Source: Klenkia terrae (GTDB taxonomy: Bacteria; Actinomycetota; Actinomycetes; Mycobacteriales; Geodermatophilaceae). Taken from it: DNA of 39,345 bases. The position numbers were made by a program, and so were the translations under genes. Location: NCBI RefSeq assembly GCF_900491935.1, contig NZ_UEXK01000004.1, positions 1,473,971 to 1,513,315 of the forward strand. Reading direction: 5' to 3'. Positions 1-6,838 of the stretch are shown piece by piece; the stretch's first letter is position 1; every line of letters begins with the position of its first letter. The notes under the pieces are model-generated. The model was not told the DNA's origin and made no database searches. It saw nothing but the letters and a program-made list of their open reading frames with translations.

Positions 1-267
1 CGACGGCGGCGGGGTGGTCGTGTTCGGACGGGGCGAGGACGACGGCGCCGGGCGGGACGGCGGGGCGCTCGAGGGGGCCCGTCGATCGGCGCGCCGGCGC
101 CCACCGGACCCGGCAGCGACGGCGGCCCAGGACCGGGCCAGCAGCGCGTCGACGGTCAACTGCGCGTCGGTGGTGGCACCGCGGGCGGGCGCCGGGGCAG
201 CCGCGTCGACCTCGGGACCCTCGTCGGGTCCGCCGAGCCTGCCGTCGTCCGCCACCGGTGTGGACAC
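1..267 (-). CDS. N-terminal part of an unidentified low-complexity protein (runs off the left edge)
   Basis: An open frame on the minus strand runs without a stop from a GTG at 267 to the window edge. It begins MSTPVADDGRLGGPDEG and continues with an Ala/Pro/Ser/Arg-rich stretch after a short helix-like segment (DAQLTVDALLARSW). No family is recognised. Third positions are strongly G/C, as in neighbouring genes, whereas the overlapping plus-strand frame looks like a shadow. An upstream in-frame GTG at 339 is an alternative start; it lies 11 nt after a TACTCT hexamer (351-356, minus). The gene would be divergent from the repeat protein at 471. The coding call rests on frame openness and codon use only. 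Confidence 0.4.
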   Translation of the reverse strand, partial: MSTPVADDGRLGGPDEGPEVDAAAPAPARGATTDAQLTVDALLARSWAAVAAGSGGRRRADRRAPSSAPPSRPAPSSSPRPNTTTPPPS

Positions 268-320
268 CCTCGTCGTCGTGGTTCCCGGTCGAGGGGTCCC
301 GTGCCGAGACGCCCCGCGTG

Positions 321-337
321 GACGCTCCCGCAGCGTC
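321..337. repeat. Small inverted repeat in the divergent intergenic region
   Basis: GACGCT and AGCGTC arms are separated by five bases. It lies between the leftward gene starting at 267 (or 339) and the rightward gene at 471. It could be an operator or a leader hairpin; nothing decides between these. Confidence 0.35.
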
Positions 338-457
338 ACCGTTCGCCTACAGAGTACGGATCGAACTACAGCTGTGGGATTCCCACGCCCTGCCGTCGAC
401 AGATCGACAGGGAGTCACGTCGCCGGCGGTCCGATCGCGCACCACCGATCCGCTGCG

Positions 458-463
458 TAGCGT
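458..463 (+). promoter_or_regulatory. Candidate -10 (TAGCGT), leaderless start of the 471 gene
   Basis: TAGCGT ends seven bases before the GTG at 471, the spacing expected when transcription starts at the start codon. The longer upstream reading frame has no comparable support, so this favours 471 as the start. Confidence 0.55.
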
Positions 464-470
464 CGCGACC

Positions 471-1271
471 GTGAAGATCCCTCTGCTGCCCGGCCCGGCC
501 GACCTGGTGTCCGCCGCCGAGGGGCTGCGCGACCTGGTCACCGAGTCCCTCGCCCTGGTGCCGCGCGTGGTCACCGCCGTCGGCCAGGCCGAGCTGCTGC
601 TGGACCGGGTGTCGGTGCTGCTGGCCCGGGTCGAGGCCGTGGTCGACCGCGCCGAGGACGCCGTCGCGGGGGTCGCCGTCGTCAAGGACCGCGCCGACGC
701 CGCGATCACCGGGGTGGAGCAGACCAAGCACCGGGCCGACGCCGCCATCGCCGGGGTGCAGACCACCAAGGACGCCGCCGACGCGGCCATCGCCGGCGTG
801 CAGTCCACCCGGCACGCGGCCGACGAAGCCATCGCCGGGGTCGCCGGCACCCGGGCGGCGGCCGACGCCGCGATCGCCGGCGTGGACGGCACCCGGGCCG
901 CCGCCGACCAGTTGGTGGGCCGGGCGTCCGGGCTGCTGGACACCGCGACGCCGCTGGTGGCCGCCTACGAGCCGACGCTGGAGAAGCTGGCCCCGCTGCT
1001 CGCCCGCTTCGCCGATGACCTGGACCCCGCCGAGGTCGAGGCCCTGGTGAAGCTGGTGGACCGGCTGCCCACCCTGGTCACCCACCTCGACGAGGACGTG
1101 CTCCCCGTGCTCGCGACGCTGGACAACGTGGCGCCCGACGTGCACGCCCTGCTGGACACCGTGCAGGACCTGCGCGAGCTCGCCAAGGGCTTCCCCGGCT
1201 CGAAGCTCTTCCGCCGCCGGGGCGCGGAGGAGATCGCCGAGGAGGAGGCCGAGGAGCGCGGCCGGCGCTGA
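471..1271 (+). CDS. Alanine-rich helical protein with six tandem 14-residue repeats
   Basis: This 266-residue protein matches no family I can name. Residues 61-144 are six tandem 14-mers of consensus ADAAIAGVxxTRxA; the preceding ~60 residues and the following ~100 residues (LLDTATPLVAAYEPTLEKL, DLDPAEVEALVKLVDRL) are also predicted helical. The C-terminus is charged (RRRGAEEIAEEEAEERGRR). There is no signal peptide or membrane segment. Fourteen residues is close to four helical turns, so the repeats should form a long amphipathic or coiled-coil rod. The GTG at 471 is chosen over the upstream start at 258 because a TAGCGT hexamer sits seven bases before it and residues upstream are low-complexity. 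A structural or envelope-associated role is possible but speculative. Confidence 0.8.
   Translation: MKIPLLPGPADLVSAAEGLRDLVTESLALVPRVVTAVGQAELLLDRVSVLLARVEAVVDRAEDAVAGVAVVKDRADAAITGVEQTKHRADAAIAGVQTTKDAADAAIAGVQSTRHAADEAIAGVAGTRAAADAAIAGVDGTRAAADQLVGRASGLLDTATPLVAAYEPTLEKLAPLLARFADDLDPAEVEALVKLVDRLPTLVTHLDEDVLPVLATLDNVAPDVHALLDTVQDLRELAKGFPGSKLFRRRGAEEIAEEEAEERGRR
651..902 (+). repeat. Six tandem 42-bp coding repeats
   Basis: Six consecutive 42-bp units encode the 14-residue repeats AEDAVAGVAVVKDR, ADAAITGVEQTKHR, ADAAIAGVQTTKDA, ADAAIAGVQSTRHA, ADEAIAGVAGTRAA and ADAAIAGVDGTRAA. The AxxAIAGV half is the best conserved; the second half varies in charge from K/H-rich to A-rich along the array. 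The array is in frame throughout. Confidence 0.9.
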
Positions 1272-1289
1272 GCCGGCCGCGCCCGGGGC

Positions 1290-1727
1290 TCACGCCGGGG
1301 GCGGCGCCTCGGTCTCGTACCCCAGCGCCCGGACGACCTCGCCGACCCGGGTGTAGGTCTCCCCCTCGGGGAGCCGGGACAGCTCGTCGGCCACGGCGTC
1401 GGGTGCCCGGTGGTCCCGGGCGGCCTCGACCAGCTCGGGCCCGGTGGCCGGGAAGTCGGCCCGGTCCAGCCAGCGGGCCAGCTCGGCCCGCAGCCGCACG
1501 GTGTCGGGGTCGACGCCCTCGGGGGTGCCGCCCAGCAGGGCGCCCCCGGCCGACCGGTCGACGCCGGGCTCGTCCTCGCCCGAGGGCTCGGGGTCGGTGA
1601 ACTCCTCGGCGTGCGTGGACCGGCCGGCCCGCACCAGGCCCTCGACCTCGGACGCCATCTCGTCGTCCAGGCGCGGGCTGTGGGTCGTGCTGCGCTCGGC
1701 GGAGACGTCCCCGCCGTCGGCGCTCAC
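1290..1727 (-). CDS. DUF2795 domain protein
   Basis: The protein has 145 residues. The N-terminal half is acidic and probably disordered (SGEDEPGVD region). Residues ~75-140 match the DUF2795 pattern: LRAELARWLDRADFPATGPELVEAARDH followed by APDAVADELSRLPEGETYTRVGEVVRALG (quoted here as separate pieces). DUF2795 proteins are small actinobacterial proteins of unknown biochemical role. The GTG start overlaps the TGA of the upstream DUF2945 gene by four bases, so the two are translationally coupled. It converges on the repeat-protein gene with an 18-bp gap. Confidence 0.9.
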   Translation of the reverse strand: MSADGGDVSAERSTTHSPRLDDEMASEVEGLVRAGRSTHAEEFTDPEPSGEDEPGVDRSAGGALLGGTPEGVDPDTVRLRAELARWLDRADFPATGPELVEAARDHRAPDAVADELSRLPEGETYTRVGEVVRALGYETEAPPPA

Positions 1728-1933
1728 TTCTTGTCCAGGGCGTCGGGCTTGTGCACCGCCGTCTTGCCCGACTTGTCGCTCTCCACCTCGTACTGCGGCT
1801 CGTCCGGGCTGGCCTTGACCTTGCGGCCGGCCGCCTCGGTCTCCGAGGTGATCTTCTTGGTCACGGTGCCCTCGGTCTCGGTGCCGTGGGTCTTCCAGGT
1901 GACGTCGTCACCCTTCTTCAGGTCGTCGCTCAC
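1724..1933 (-). CDS. DUF2945 (HVA1 TUDOR-like) small protein
   Basis: This 69-residue hydrophilic protein, MSDDLKKGDDVTWKTHG..., has the DUF2945/hypervirulence-associated TUDOR layout: a KGDxVxWxTHG strand, then GTVTKKITS, a basic RKVKASPDEPQYEVES segment and a KTAVHKPDALDKK tail. Family members are usually annotated as stress-related with no known reaction. A GGAGG (minus strand, 1938-1942) precedes the GTG by four bases. Its stop overlaps the start of the DUF2795 gene (GTGA), indicating a two-gene operon. Confidence 0.92.
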   Translation of the reverse strand: MSDDLKKGDDVTWKTHGTETEGTVTKKITSETEAAGRKVKASPDEPQYEVESDKSGKTAVHKPDALDKK

Positions 1934-1957
1934 GGGTCCTCCAGGGGTCGGGATCCA

Positions 1958-1963
1958 GCGCTA
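1958..1963 (-). promoter_or_regulatory. Candidate -10 for the DUF2945-DUF2795 operon
   Basis: TAGCGC on the minus strand would place the transcript start near 1951, leaving a leader of about 18 bases that contains the GGAGG ribosome site. No convincing -35 was seen. Confidence 0.4.
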
Positions 1964-2127
1964 CCCCCGCCGCCCCCGGCTGCACACCTGGGTGCGCGCG
2001 GGCGGGTCTCCCCCGTCGTGGTGAGCCGGGCCGCGCAGCCGTTCCGGTCCGGCCGGGGCGCCCCTACGGTGATCATCGGTCGACCCGGTCGGTCCCCTCC
2101 CCCGGGGCCGTCCGGGTCGGCTCTCCC

Positions 2128-2133
2128 TAGGCT
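2128..2133 (+). promoter_or_regulatory. Candidate -10 (TAGGCT), leaderless start of the SIP gene
   Basis: TAGGCT ends eight bases before the GTG at 2142, and no Shine-Dalgarno sequence lies between them. The transcript would begin at or next to the start codon. Confidence 0.5.
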
Positions 2134-2141
2134 GGCTGGTC

Positions 2142-2918
2142 GTGACCGCCCCGCAGGGAACCCGCCCCGTCGACGTGCTGACCGTCGTGTCCGCCGCGTC
2201 CGTGACCCCGGCCGTCCGGCGGGTCACCCTGCGCGGGGCGCCGGAGGTGGTCGCGGCCGCCGGCCCGACGCTGGCCCTGCTGGTCCCCCGGGTCGACGAC
2301 ACCGCCCCGCGCTGGCCCGACGTCGCCCGGGACGGCCGGATCGTCTGGCCGCAGGGCAGCCACGGGGTCAGCCTGCGCAGCTACACCGCCCGCCGGCAGG
2401 ACCCGGTCACCGGCGAGGTGGACGTCGACTTCGTGCTGCACGGGGACGGCCCGGCCGCTGCGTGGGCGACCGCGGCGGCGCCCGGTGCGGTGCTCGGGGT
2501 GGCCAGCACCGCCCCGCTGGGGGCCGCCACGGCCGGCTGGCTGCTGCTGGTCGCGGACGAGACCGCCGTCCCCGCCGTCGCCCGCATCCTGGCCGCGGCC
2601 GACCCCGGCACCCGGGGGCTGGCCCTGCTCGAGGTCGCCGGGCCGGCGGAGGAGCAGCCGCTGGTCGCGCCGCCCGGTGTCGAGGTGCGCTGGCTGCACC
2701 GCGGCGACGTCGAGCCCGGCGCCTCCACCCTGCTGGTCGACGCGGTCGCCGGCCTGGACCACCCGGGCACCGACGACGTCTTCGCCTGGGTCGGCGCGGA
2801 GTCCGCCGCCGTCCGGGCCGTGCGCGCCGACCTCCGCGGGCGCTGGGGGCTGGGCCGCACCCAGCACCACGCGATCGGGTACTGGCGGCGCGGCCGCGCG
2901 ATGTCACCCGCCGGGTGA
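2142..2918 (+). CDS. Siderophore-interacting protein (FAD-dependent ferric-siderophore reductase family)
   Basis: The 258-residue protein belongs to the ViuB/YqjH family of NAD(P)H-dependent flavoproteins that release iron from imported ferric siderophores in the cytoplasm. Visible family features: SLRSYTARR at ~73-81 (FAD-binding RxYT/S), VDFVLHGDGPAAAWA at ~94-108, the pyridine-nucleotide segment WLLLVADETAVPAVARIL at ~133-150, VFAWVGAESAAVRAVR at ~210-225, and a C-terminal GYWRRGRA. The start is fixed by a TAGGCT hexamer eight bases upstream. No siderophore transporter or biosynthesis gene is adjacent. Its stop lies only five bases before a PhoP-box-like repeat that serves the next gene. 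Confidence 0.9.
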   Translation: MTAPQGTRPVDVLTVVSAASVTPAVRRVTLRGAPEVVAAAGPTLALLVPRVDDTAPRWPDVARDGRIVWPQGSHGVSLRSYTARRQDPVTGEVDVDFVLHGDGPAAAWATAAAPGAVLGVASTAPLGAATAGWLLLVADETAVPAVARILAAADPGTRGLALLEVAGPAEEQPLVAPPGVEVRWLHRGDVEPGASTLLVDAVAGLDHPGTDDVFAWVGAESAAVRAVRADLRGRWGLGRTQHHAIGYWRRGRAMSPAG

Positions 2919-2923
2919 GGTCT

Positions 2924-2947
2924 TCGCAGCGACCTCACAGGTAGCGT
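2924..2947 (+). promoter_or_regulatory. PhoP-box-like direct repeat abutting the phoP -10
   Basis: TCGCAGC (2924-2930), four bases, then TCACAGG (2935-2941) form a direct repeat with 11-bp periodicity, matching the TCACAGC-N4-TCACAGC type of site described for mycobacterial PhoP. The second half-site directly abuts a TAGCGT -10 candidate (2942-2947), so bound PhoP would occupy the -35 region. The transcript would start near 2954, giving a ~70-nt leader to the phoP ATG at 3025. Confidence 0.6.
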
Positions 2948-3024
2948 CCAGGGCGACCTCAGCAGCTGTCCCGATCGTGTGCACCATGACGACGACGGCG
3001 CCCGAGCGGTCCCTGGGAGGACAG

Positions 3025-3747
3025 ATGTCCGGCAGCACGGGGCAGCGAGCGCCCGAGGCACGACTCCTGGTCGTGGACGACGAGCCCAACATCCGCGAGC
3101 TGCTGTCGGCCAGCCTGCGCTATGCCGGCTTCGAGGTGGCCACCGCGGCCGACGGCCAGCAGGCCCTCGCCGCGGCCGCCCAGTTCCGCCCCGACCTGCT
3201 GGTGCTCGACGTGATGATGCCGGGGCTGGACGGCTTCGGCGTCGTCCGCCGGCTGCGCCAGAACGGGACCCACACCCCGGTGCTGTTCCTGACCGCGCGC
3301 GACGCGGCCGAGGACAAGGTCTCCGGGCTGACGCTGGGCGGCGACGACTACGTCACCAAGCCGTTCAGCCTCGACGAGGTGCTGGCCCGCATCCGCGCGG
3401 TGCTCCGCCGCACCCAGGGCGCCCGGAAGGTGGAGGAGGCCCCGCGGCTGACCTTCGCCGACATCGAGCTCGACGAGGAGTCGCACGAGGTCCTCAAGGC
3501 CGGTGAGCTGATCAGCCTGTCGCCCACGGAGTTCAAGCTGCTGCGCTACCTGATGAGCAACCCGGGCCGGGTGCTGTCCAAGGCGCAGATCCTGGACCAC
3601 GTCTGGAACTACGACTTCAACGGCGAGGCCAACGTCGTGGAGTCCTACATCTCCTACCTGCGCCGCAAGATCGACACCACCGAGCCCCGCCTGCTGCACA
3701 CCCTGCGCGGCGTGGGCTACTCGCTCCGGCTGCCGCGCGGGAGCTGA
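3025..3747 (+). CDS. phoP: Response regulator PhoP (OmpR/PhoB family)
   Basis: This 240-residue regulator has an N-terminal receiver domain with the acidic pair DDE at ~18-20, phospho-acceptor Asp62 in LVLDVMMPGLDGFGV, the Thr/Lys switch residues (LFLTARDAAEDK; DDYVTKPFS), and a C-terminal winged helix containing LSPTEFKLLRYL and NVVESYISYLRRKID. It closely resembles Mycobacterium tuberculosis PhoP over its whole length, including LTLGGDDYVTKPFSL, FADIELDEE and LLHTLRGVGYSLR. The ATG at 3025 has GGGAGG six bases upstream; an in-frame ATG at 2986 lacks a ribosome site. A PhoP-like box in its own promoter suggests autoregulation. phoR follows directly. Confidence 0.93.
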   Translation: MSGSTGQRAPEARLLVVDDEPNIRELLSASLRYAGFEVATAADGQQALAAAAQFRPDLLVLDVMMPGLDGFGVVRRLRQNGTHTPVLFLTARDAAEDKVSGLTLGGDDYVTKPFSLDEVLARIRAVLRRTQGARKVEEAPRLTFADIELDEESHEVLKAGELISLSPTEFKLLRYLMSNPGRVLSKAQILDHVWNYDFNGEANVVESYISYLRRKIDTTEPRLLHTLRGVGYSLRLPRGS

Positions 3748-3748
3748 C

Positions 3749-5278
3749 ATCTCCAGCACCGACACGACGACGTCGCCGACGGGCGGGGAGGACACCTCCC
3801 CGCCCGTCCCGGCGTCCAGGAGGTCCCAGCCCCGGGTCCCGCTGCGGCTGCGGCTGGTCGCGCTGCTGGTCGTGCTCGTCGCGGTGGCGCTGGCGGTCAC
3901 CGGCTACGTGGCCACGTCGCAGCTGCGCCAGTACCTCATCGGGCAGCAGCAGACCCAGCTGCAGGACCAGGTGCGCTCGCTGGGCGAGCGGATCGCCAAC
4001 ACGATCCAGCTGTGCAACACCGACATCCGGTACCCCGGGCCCACCCTGATCGCCTGCGCGAACGACGACACCTCGGCGATCGTCCAGGGCGGGGGCGGGG
4101 ACGGATCGCTCCCCGACGTCTCCGGGATCACGCCGTCCTCCATCGGCTCCTACGACGACGCACCCTTCACCCTGCCCTCGCGCGACGGCACGACGTCCTG
4201 GCTGCTGATCTCCGCCGACCTGACCGACAGCACGGTCATCACGGTCGGCATCGACCTGTCCGACGACCAGCGCATCCTGGCCCGCCTCATCCTGGTGCAG
4301 CTGGTCGTCGGCGCGCTGGTCCTGGTGCTGCTCGGCGTCGCCGGCTACGTGCTGGTGCGCAACTCCCTGCAGCCCCTCGTCGAGGTCGAGCACACCGCGG
4401 CGGCGATCGCGGCCGGTGACCTCTCCCGCCGCGTGCCCGAGGGCGACGACCGCACCGAGGTCGGCCGGCTGGGCCGGGCGCTGAACGGCATGCTCGCCCG
4501 GATCGAGGGGGCCTTCCAGGCGCAGGCCGCCTCCGAGGAGCAGGCCCGCACGTCCGAGGGCCGGATGCGCCGCTTCGTCGCCGACGCCAGCCACGAGCTG
4601 CGCACCCCGCTGACCTCCATCCGCGGGTTCGCCGAGCTCTACCGGCACGGGGCCTCCGGCGGGGCGGGTGGGGACAATCCGGAGACCGGCCGGATGATGG
4701 GCCGGATCGAGGCCGAGGCCACCCGCATGGGCGCCCTGGTCGAGGACCTCCTGCAGCTGGCCCGCCTGGACCAGCACCGCCCGGTGGAGTCGCTGCCCGT
4801 CGACCTGGGCGAGCTGGCCGCCGACGCCGTGCACGACGCCCGTGCCGTGCAGCCCGACCGGTCCGTCGAGCTGGACCTCACCGACTCCCTGACCGACGTC
4901 CCGGTCGTGCTGGGCGACGAGGGCCGGCTGCGGCAGGTCATCGGCAACCTGGTCACCAACGCCCTCACCCACACCCCGCCCGGCACGCCGGTCACCGTGC
5001 GGCTCTCCGAGGAGCCCGGCGACCCGGACGCCGTCACCGTCACCGTCGCCGACCAGGGCCCGGGCATGTCCGCCGAGGACGCCGAGCGGGTGTTCGAGCG
5101 CTTCTACCGGGCCGACGCCTCGCGCACCCGTGCGGCCGGCGGCACCGGCCTGGGCCTGTCGATCGTCTCGTCGCTGGTCGCCGCGCACCACGGCACGGTC
5201 ACGCTGACGACGGCACCCGGCGAGGGGGCCGCCTTCGCCGTCCGGCTGCCCCGGTCGGGTCCGGCCGGTCAGGACTGA
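3749..5278 (+). CDS. phoR: Sensor histidine kinase PhoR, apparently starting at an ATC codon
   Basis: The predicted 509-residue membrane kinase has TM1 at ~34-56, a ~120-residue extracytoplasmic loop, TM2 at ~178-203, HAMP at ~204-257, HisKA with phospho-acceptor His282 in VADASHELRTPLTSI, an HATPase N box (GNLVTNALTHTP), G1 (VADQGPGMS), F box (ERFYRAD) and G2 (GGTGLGLSI). The first ATG/GTG/TTG in frame is the GTG at 3872, which lies inside TM1 and would remove its N-terminal arginine-rich flank. Translating from ATC at 3749 gives (M)SSTDTTTSPTGGED...SRRSQPRVPLRLRL, a typical kinase N-terminus, with CGGGAG five bases upstream and phoP's TGA at 3745-3747. The ATC start is an inference; a CTG start (codons 32-36) or a base error is the alternative. 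It should phosphorylate PhoP. Confidence 0.85.
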   Translation: MSSTDTTTSPTGGEDTSPPVPASRRSQPRVPLRLRLVALLVVLVAVALAVTGYVATSQLRQYLIGQQQTQLQDQVRSLGERIANTIQLCNTDIRYPGPTLIACANDDTSAIVQGGGGDGSLPDVSGITPSSIGSYDDAPFTLPSRDGTTSWLLISADLTDSTVITVGIDLSDDQRILARLILVQLVVGALVLVLLGVAGYVLVRNSLQPLVEVEHTAAAIAAGDLSRRVPEGDDRTEVGRLGRALNGMLARIEGAFQAQAASEEQARTSEGRMRRFVADASHELRTPLTSIRGFAELYRHGASGGAGGDNPETGRMMGRIEAEATRMGALVEDLLQLARLDQHRPVESLPVDLGELAADAVHDARAVQPDRSVELDLTDSLTDVPVVLGDEGRLRQVIGNLVTNALTHTPPGTPVTVRLSEEPGDPDAVTVTVADQGPGMSAEDAERVFERFYRADASRTRAAGGTGLGLSIVSSLVAAHHGTVTLTTAPGEGAAFAVRLPRSGPAGQD

Positions 5279-5290
5279 CCGGCCGCGGGT

Positions 5291-5296
5291 TACGGT
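5291..5296 (+). promoter_or_regulatory. Candidate -10 (TACGGT), leaderless start of the thioesterase gene
   Basis: TACGGT ends six bases before the GTG at 5303 with no ribosome site between. It lies just after the phoR stop, so the thioesterase-cysQ unit may be transcribed separately from phoPR. Confidence 0.5.
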
Positions 5297-5302
5297 CCGC
5301 GG

Positions 5303-6013
5303 GTGAGCACGGAGACCGGGTACGACCCGGAGTTGATGGCCGCGGTGACCGAGCTCGGGAGTGCGCTGCGCGGGTTGGTGGCCGCCTCCGTGCGCACCAC
5401 CGTGCCGCCGGCGGAGCTGGTGCAGGTCGCCGCGACCGCCCGGGAGCTCGCCGAGCGGCTGGGCACCCGGACCCGCGAGCGGCACCAGCTGCCGGAGCTG
5501 GACGACCCGATCGCCTTCCGCCGGGTGTACTCGCCGGTCACCGGGGTGGGCAGCGCGGTCGCCCCGCCCCTGCAGATCCGGCCGGACGCCGACGGGCCGG
5601 GCGTCGTGGCCGAGGCATCCTTCGGGCTGCAGTACGAGGGGCCGCCCGGGTTCCTGCACGGCGGGATGAGCGGCCTGCTCATGGACCAGATGCTGGGGAC
5701 GGCGGCCATCCGCGCCGGCCGGTGGGGCATGACCGCCCACCTGGAGCTGGACTACCGCGGGCCGGTGCCGCTGGACACCCCGGTCGTGCTGCGCGGCTGG
5801 GTCGCCGAGGAGCACGGCCGCCGGACGACGATGGCCGGCTCGATCGCGCTGGCCGCCGAGCCGGAGCGGGTGCTGGTCGAGGTGACCGGCGTCTTCGTCA
5901 CCCCGCGCGAGGACACGCTGGCCACCTACTTCGGCGACGTCGTCGACGCCTCCGGGCAGCACCGCCCGCCGGGCCGCGCCACCGACGCCACCGCGCTGCA
6001 CGAGGACCGGTAG
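5303..6013 (+). CDS. PaaI-type hotdog-fold thioesterase
   Basis: The 236-residue protein has an N-terminal helical extension of ~90 residues (MAAVTELGSALRGLVAAS...) and a single hotdog domain from ~100 to ~225. The signature is FGLQYEGPPGFLHGGMSGLLMDQMLG: the HGG motif ahead of the central helix carrying the Asp is the usual active-site region of PaaI/YbgC-like acyl-CoA thioesterases. Strands TAHLELDYRGPVPLDTPVVLRGWV follow. It probably hydrolyses an acyl-CoA thioester in the cytoplasm; the substrate cannot be read from sequence. Its TAG stop shares a base with the GTG of cysQ (TAGTG), so the two are coupled despite having no obvious shared pathway. Confidence 0.85.
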   Translation: MSTETGYDPELMAAVTELGSALRGLVAASVRTTVPPAELVQVAATARELAERLGTRTRERHQLPELDDPIAFRRVYSPVTGVGSAVAPPLQIRPDADGPGVVAEASFGLQYEGPPGFLHGGMSGLLMDQMLGTAAIRAGRWGMTAHLELDYRGPVPLDTPVVLRGWVAEEHGRRTTMAGSIALAAEPERVLVEVTGVFVTPREDTLATYFGDVVDASGQHRPPGRATDATALHEDR

Positions 6014-6744
6014 TGGACGACGTCCAGCTCGCCGCCGCGGCCGCCCGGGCCGCCGCCGACGTGCTGCTCCCCCTCCGCGGCGGTCAGCTGCGCGACGGCG
6101 CGCTCGGGGACGCCGGGGACGCCGCGGCGCAGCGGGCGATCGCCGCGCTGCTCGCCGAGCACCGGCCCGGGGACGCCGTGCTCAGCGAGGAGGCGACCGA
6201 CACCGCTCAGCGGCTGGGCGCCGACCGGGTCTGGATCGTCGACCCGCTGGACGGCACCAAGGAGTACCGGGCCGGCGACCGGCACGACTGGGCGGTGCAC
6301 GTCGCGCTGTGGGAGCGCGCAGCCGGCGACCTCACCGTCGGGGCGGTGGGGTTGCCGGCGCTGGGCGAGGTGCTGACCACGCATCCCGCACCCGTCGTCC
6401 CGCCGGTGCCCGCCGGGCCGCTGCGGGTCGCGGTGTCCCGGTCCCGCCCACCGGAGGTCGCCCGGGCCGCCGCGGCCGCGCTGGACGCCGTCCTGGTCCC
6501 GATGGGGTCGGCGGGCTACAAGACGCTGGCCGTCGTCCGCGGCGAGGCCGACGCCTACGTGCACGCCGGCGGCATGTACCAGTGGGACTCGGCCGCGCCG
6601 GTCGCCGTCGCCCGGGCCGCAGGCCTGTTCACCTCGCGGCTGGACGGGTCCCCGCTGGTCTACAACGCGGCCGACACCTGGCTGCCCGACCTGGTCGTCT
6701 GCCGCCCCGAGCTGGCCGGACGGGTGCTGGCTGCGGTCCGCTGA
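6013..6744 (+). CDS. cysQ: 3'(2'),5'-bisphosphate nucleotidase CysQ (inositol monophosphatase superfamily)
   Basis: The 243-residue protein has the lithium-sensitive phosphatase motifs in order: VLSEEA at ~56-61 (metal-binding Glu pair), WIVDPLDGTKEY at ~75-86 (DPxDGT, metal and phosphate binding) and YQWDSAAPVAVARAAG at ~190-205 (WDxAA). KEY after DPLDGT is the CysQ pattern rather than the inositol phosphatase one. CysQ dephosphorylates 3'-phosphoadenosine 5'-phosphate (or PAPS), the by-product of sulfate activation, which fits its position just upstream of cysD and cysN. The GTG start overlaps the thioesterase stop. Length is slightly below the usual ~250. Confidence 0.88.
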   Translation: MDDVQLAAAAARAAADVLLPLRGGQLRDGALGDAGDAAAQRAIAALLAEHRPGDAVLSEEATDTAQRLGADRVWIVDPLDGTKEYRAGDRHDWAVHVALWERAAGDLTVGAVGLPALGEVLTTHPAPVVPPVPAGPLRVAVSRSRPPEVARAAAAALDAVLVPMGSAGYKTLAVVRGEADAYVHAGGMYQWDSAAPVAVARAAGLFTSRLDGSPLVYNAADTWLPDLVVCRPELAGRVLAAVR

Positions 6745-6773
6745 CCGGCATGGCGGAGACTGGTCGCCGGAAT

Positions 6774-6811
6774 CCCCACCACACCGGTGTGGTTGGGCGG
6801 TTCGACCGCCG
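6774..6811. promoter_or_regulatory. 16-bp perfect palindrome plus a second hairpin upstream of cysD
   Basis: ACCACACCGGTGTGGT (6778-6793) is a perfect 16-bp palindrome, extended after one mismatch by CCC/GGG arms (6774-6797). Immediately after it, GGCGGT and ACCGCC flank TCG (6797-6811). The block lies 30-60 bases before cysD, in a place suited to an operator or to an attenuator between cysQ and cysD. There is no T-run, so it is not a classical terminator. Confidence 0.5.
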
Positions 6812-6838
6812 TCGCCGAGCACCCCGGAGCACCCGCGC

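Noticed and set aside
14-460. Plus-strand frame of 148 codons at the left end
   Set aside because: Low-complexity, crosses the divergent promoter region, and the opposite strand has a more gene-like N-terminus. It looks like a shadow frame.
3617-6001. 794-codon minus-strand frame across phoP, phoR and the thioesterase gene
   Set aside because: It is antisense to three well-supported genes and rich in Gly/His/Gln/Arg as expected from complementing GC-rich codons. No domain is recognisable.
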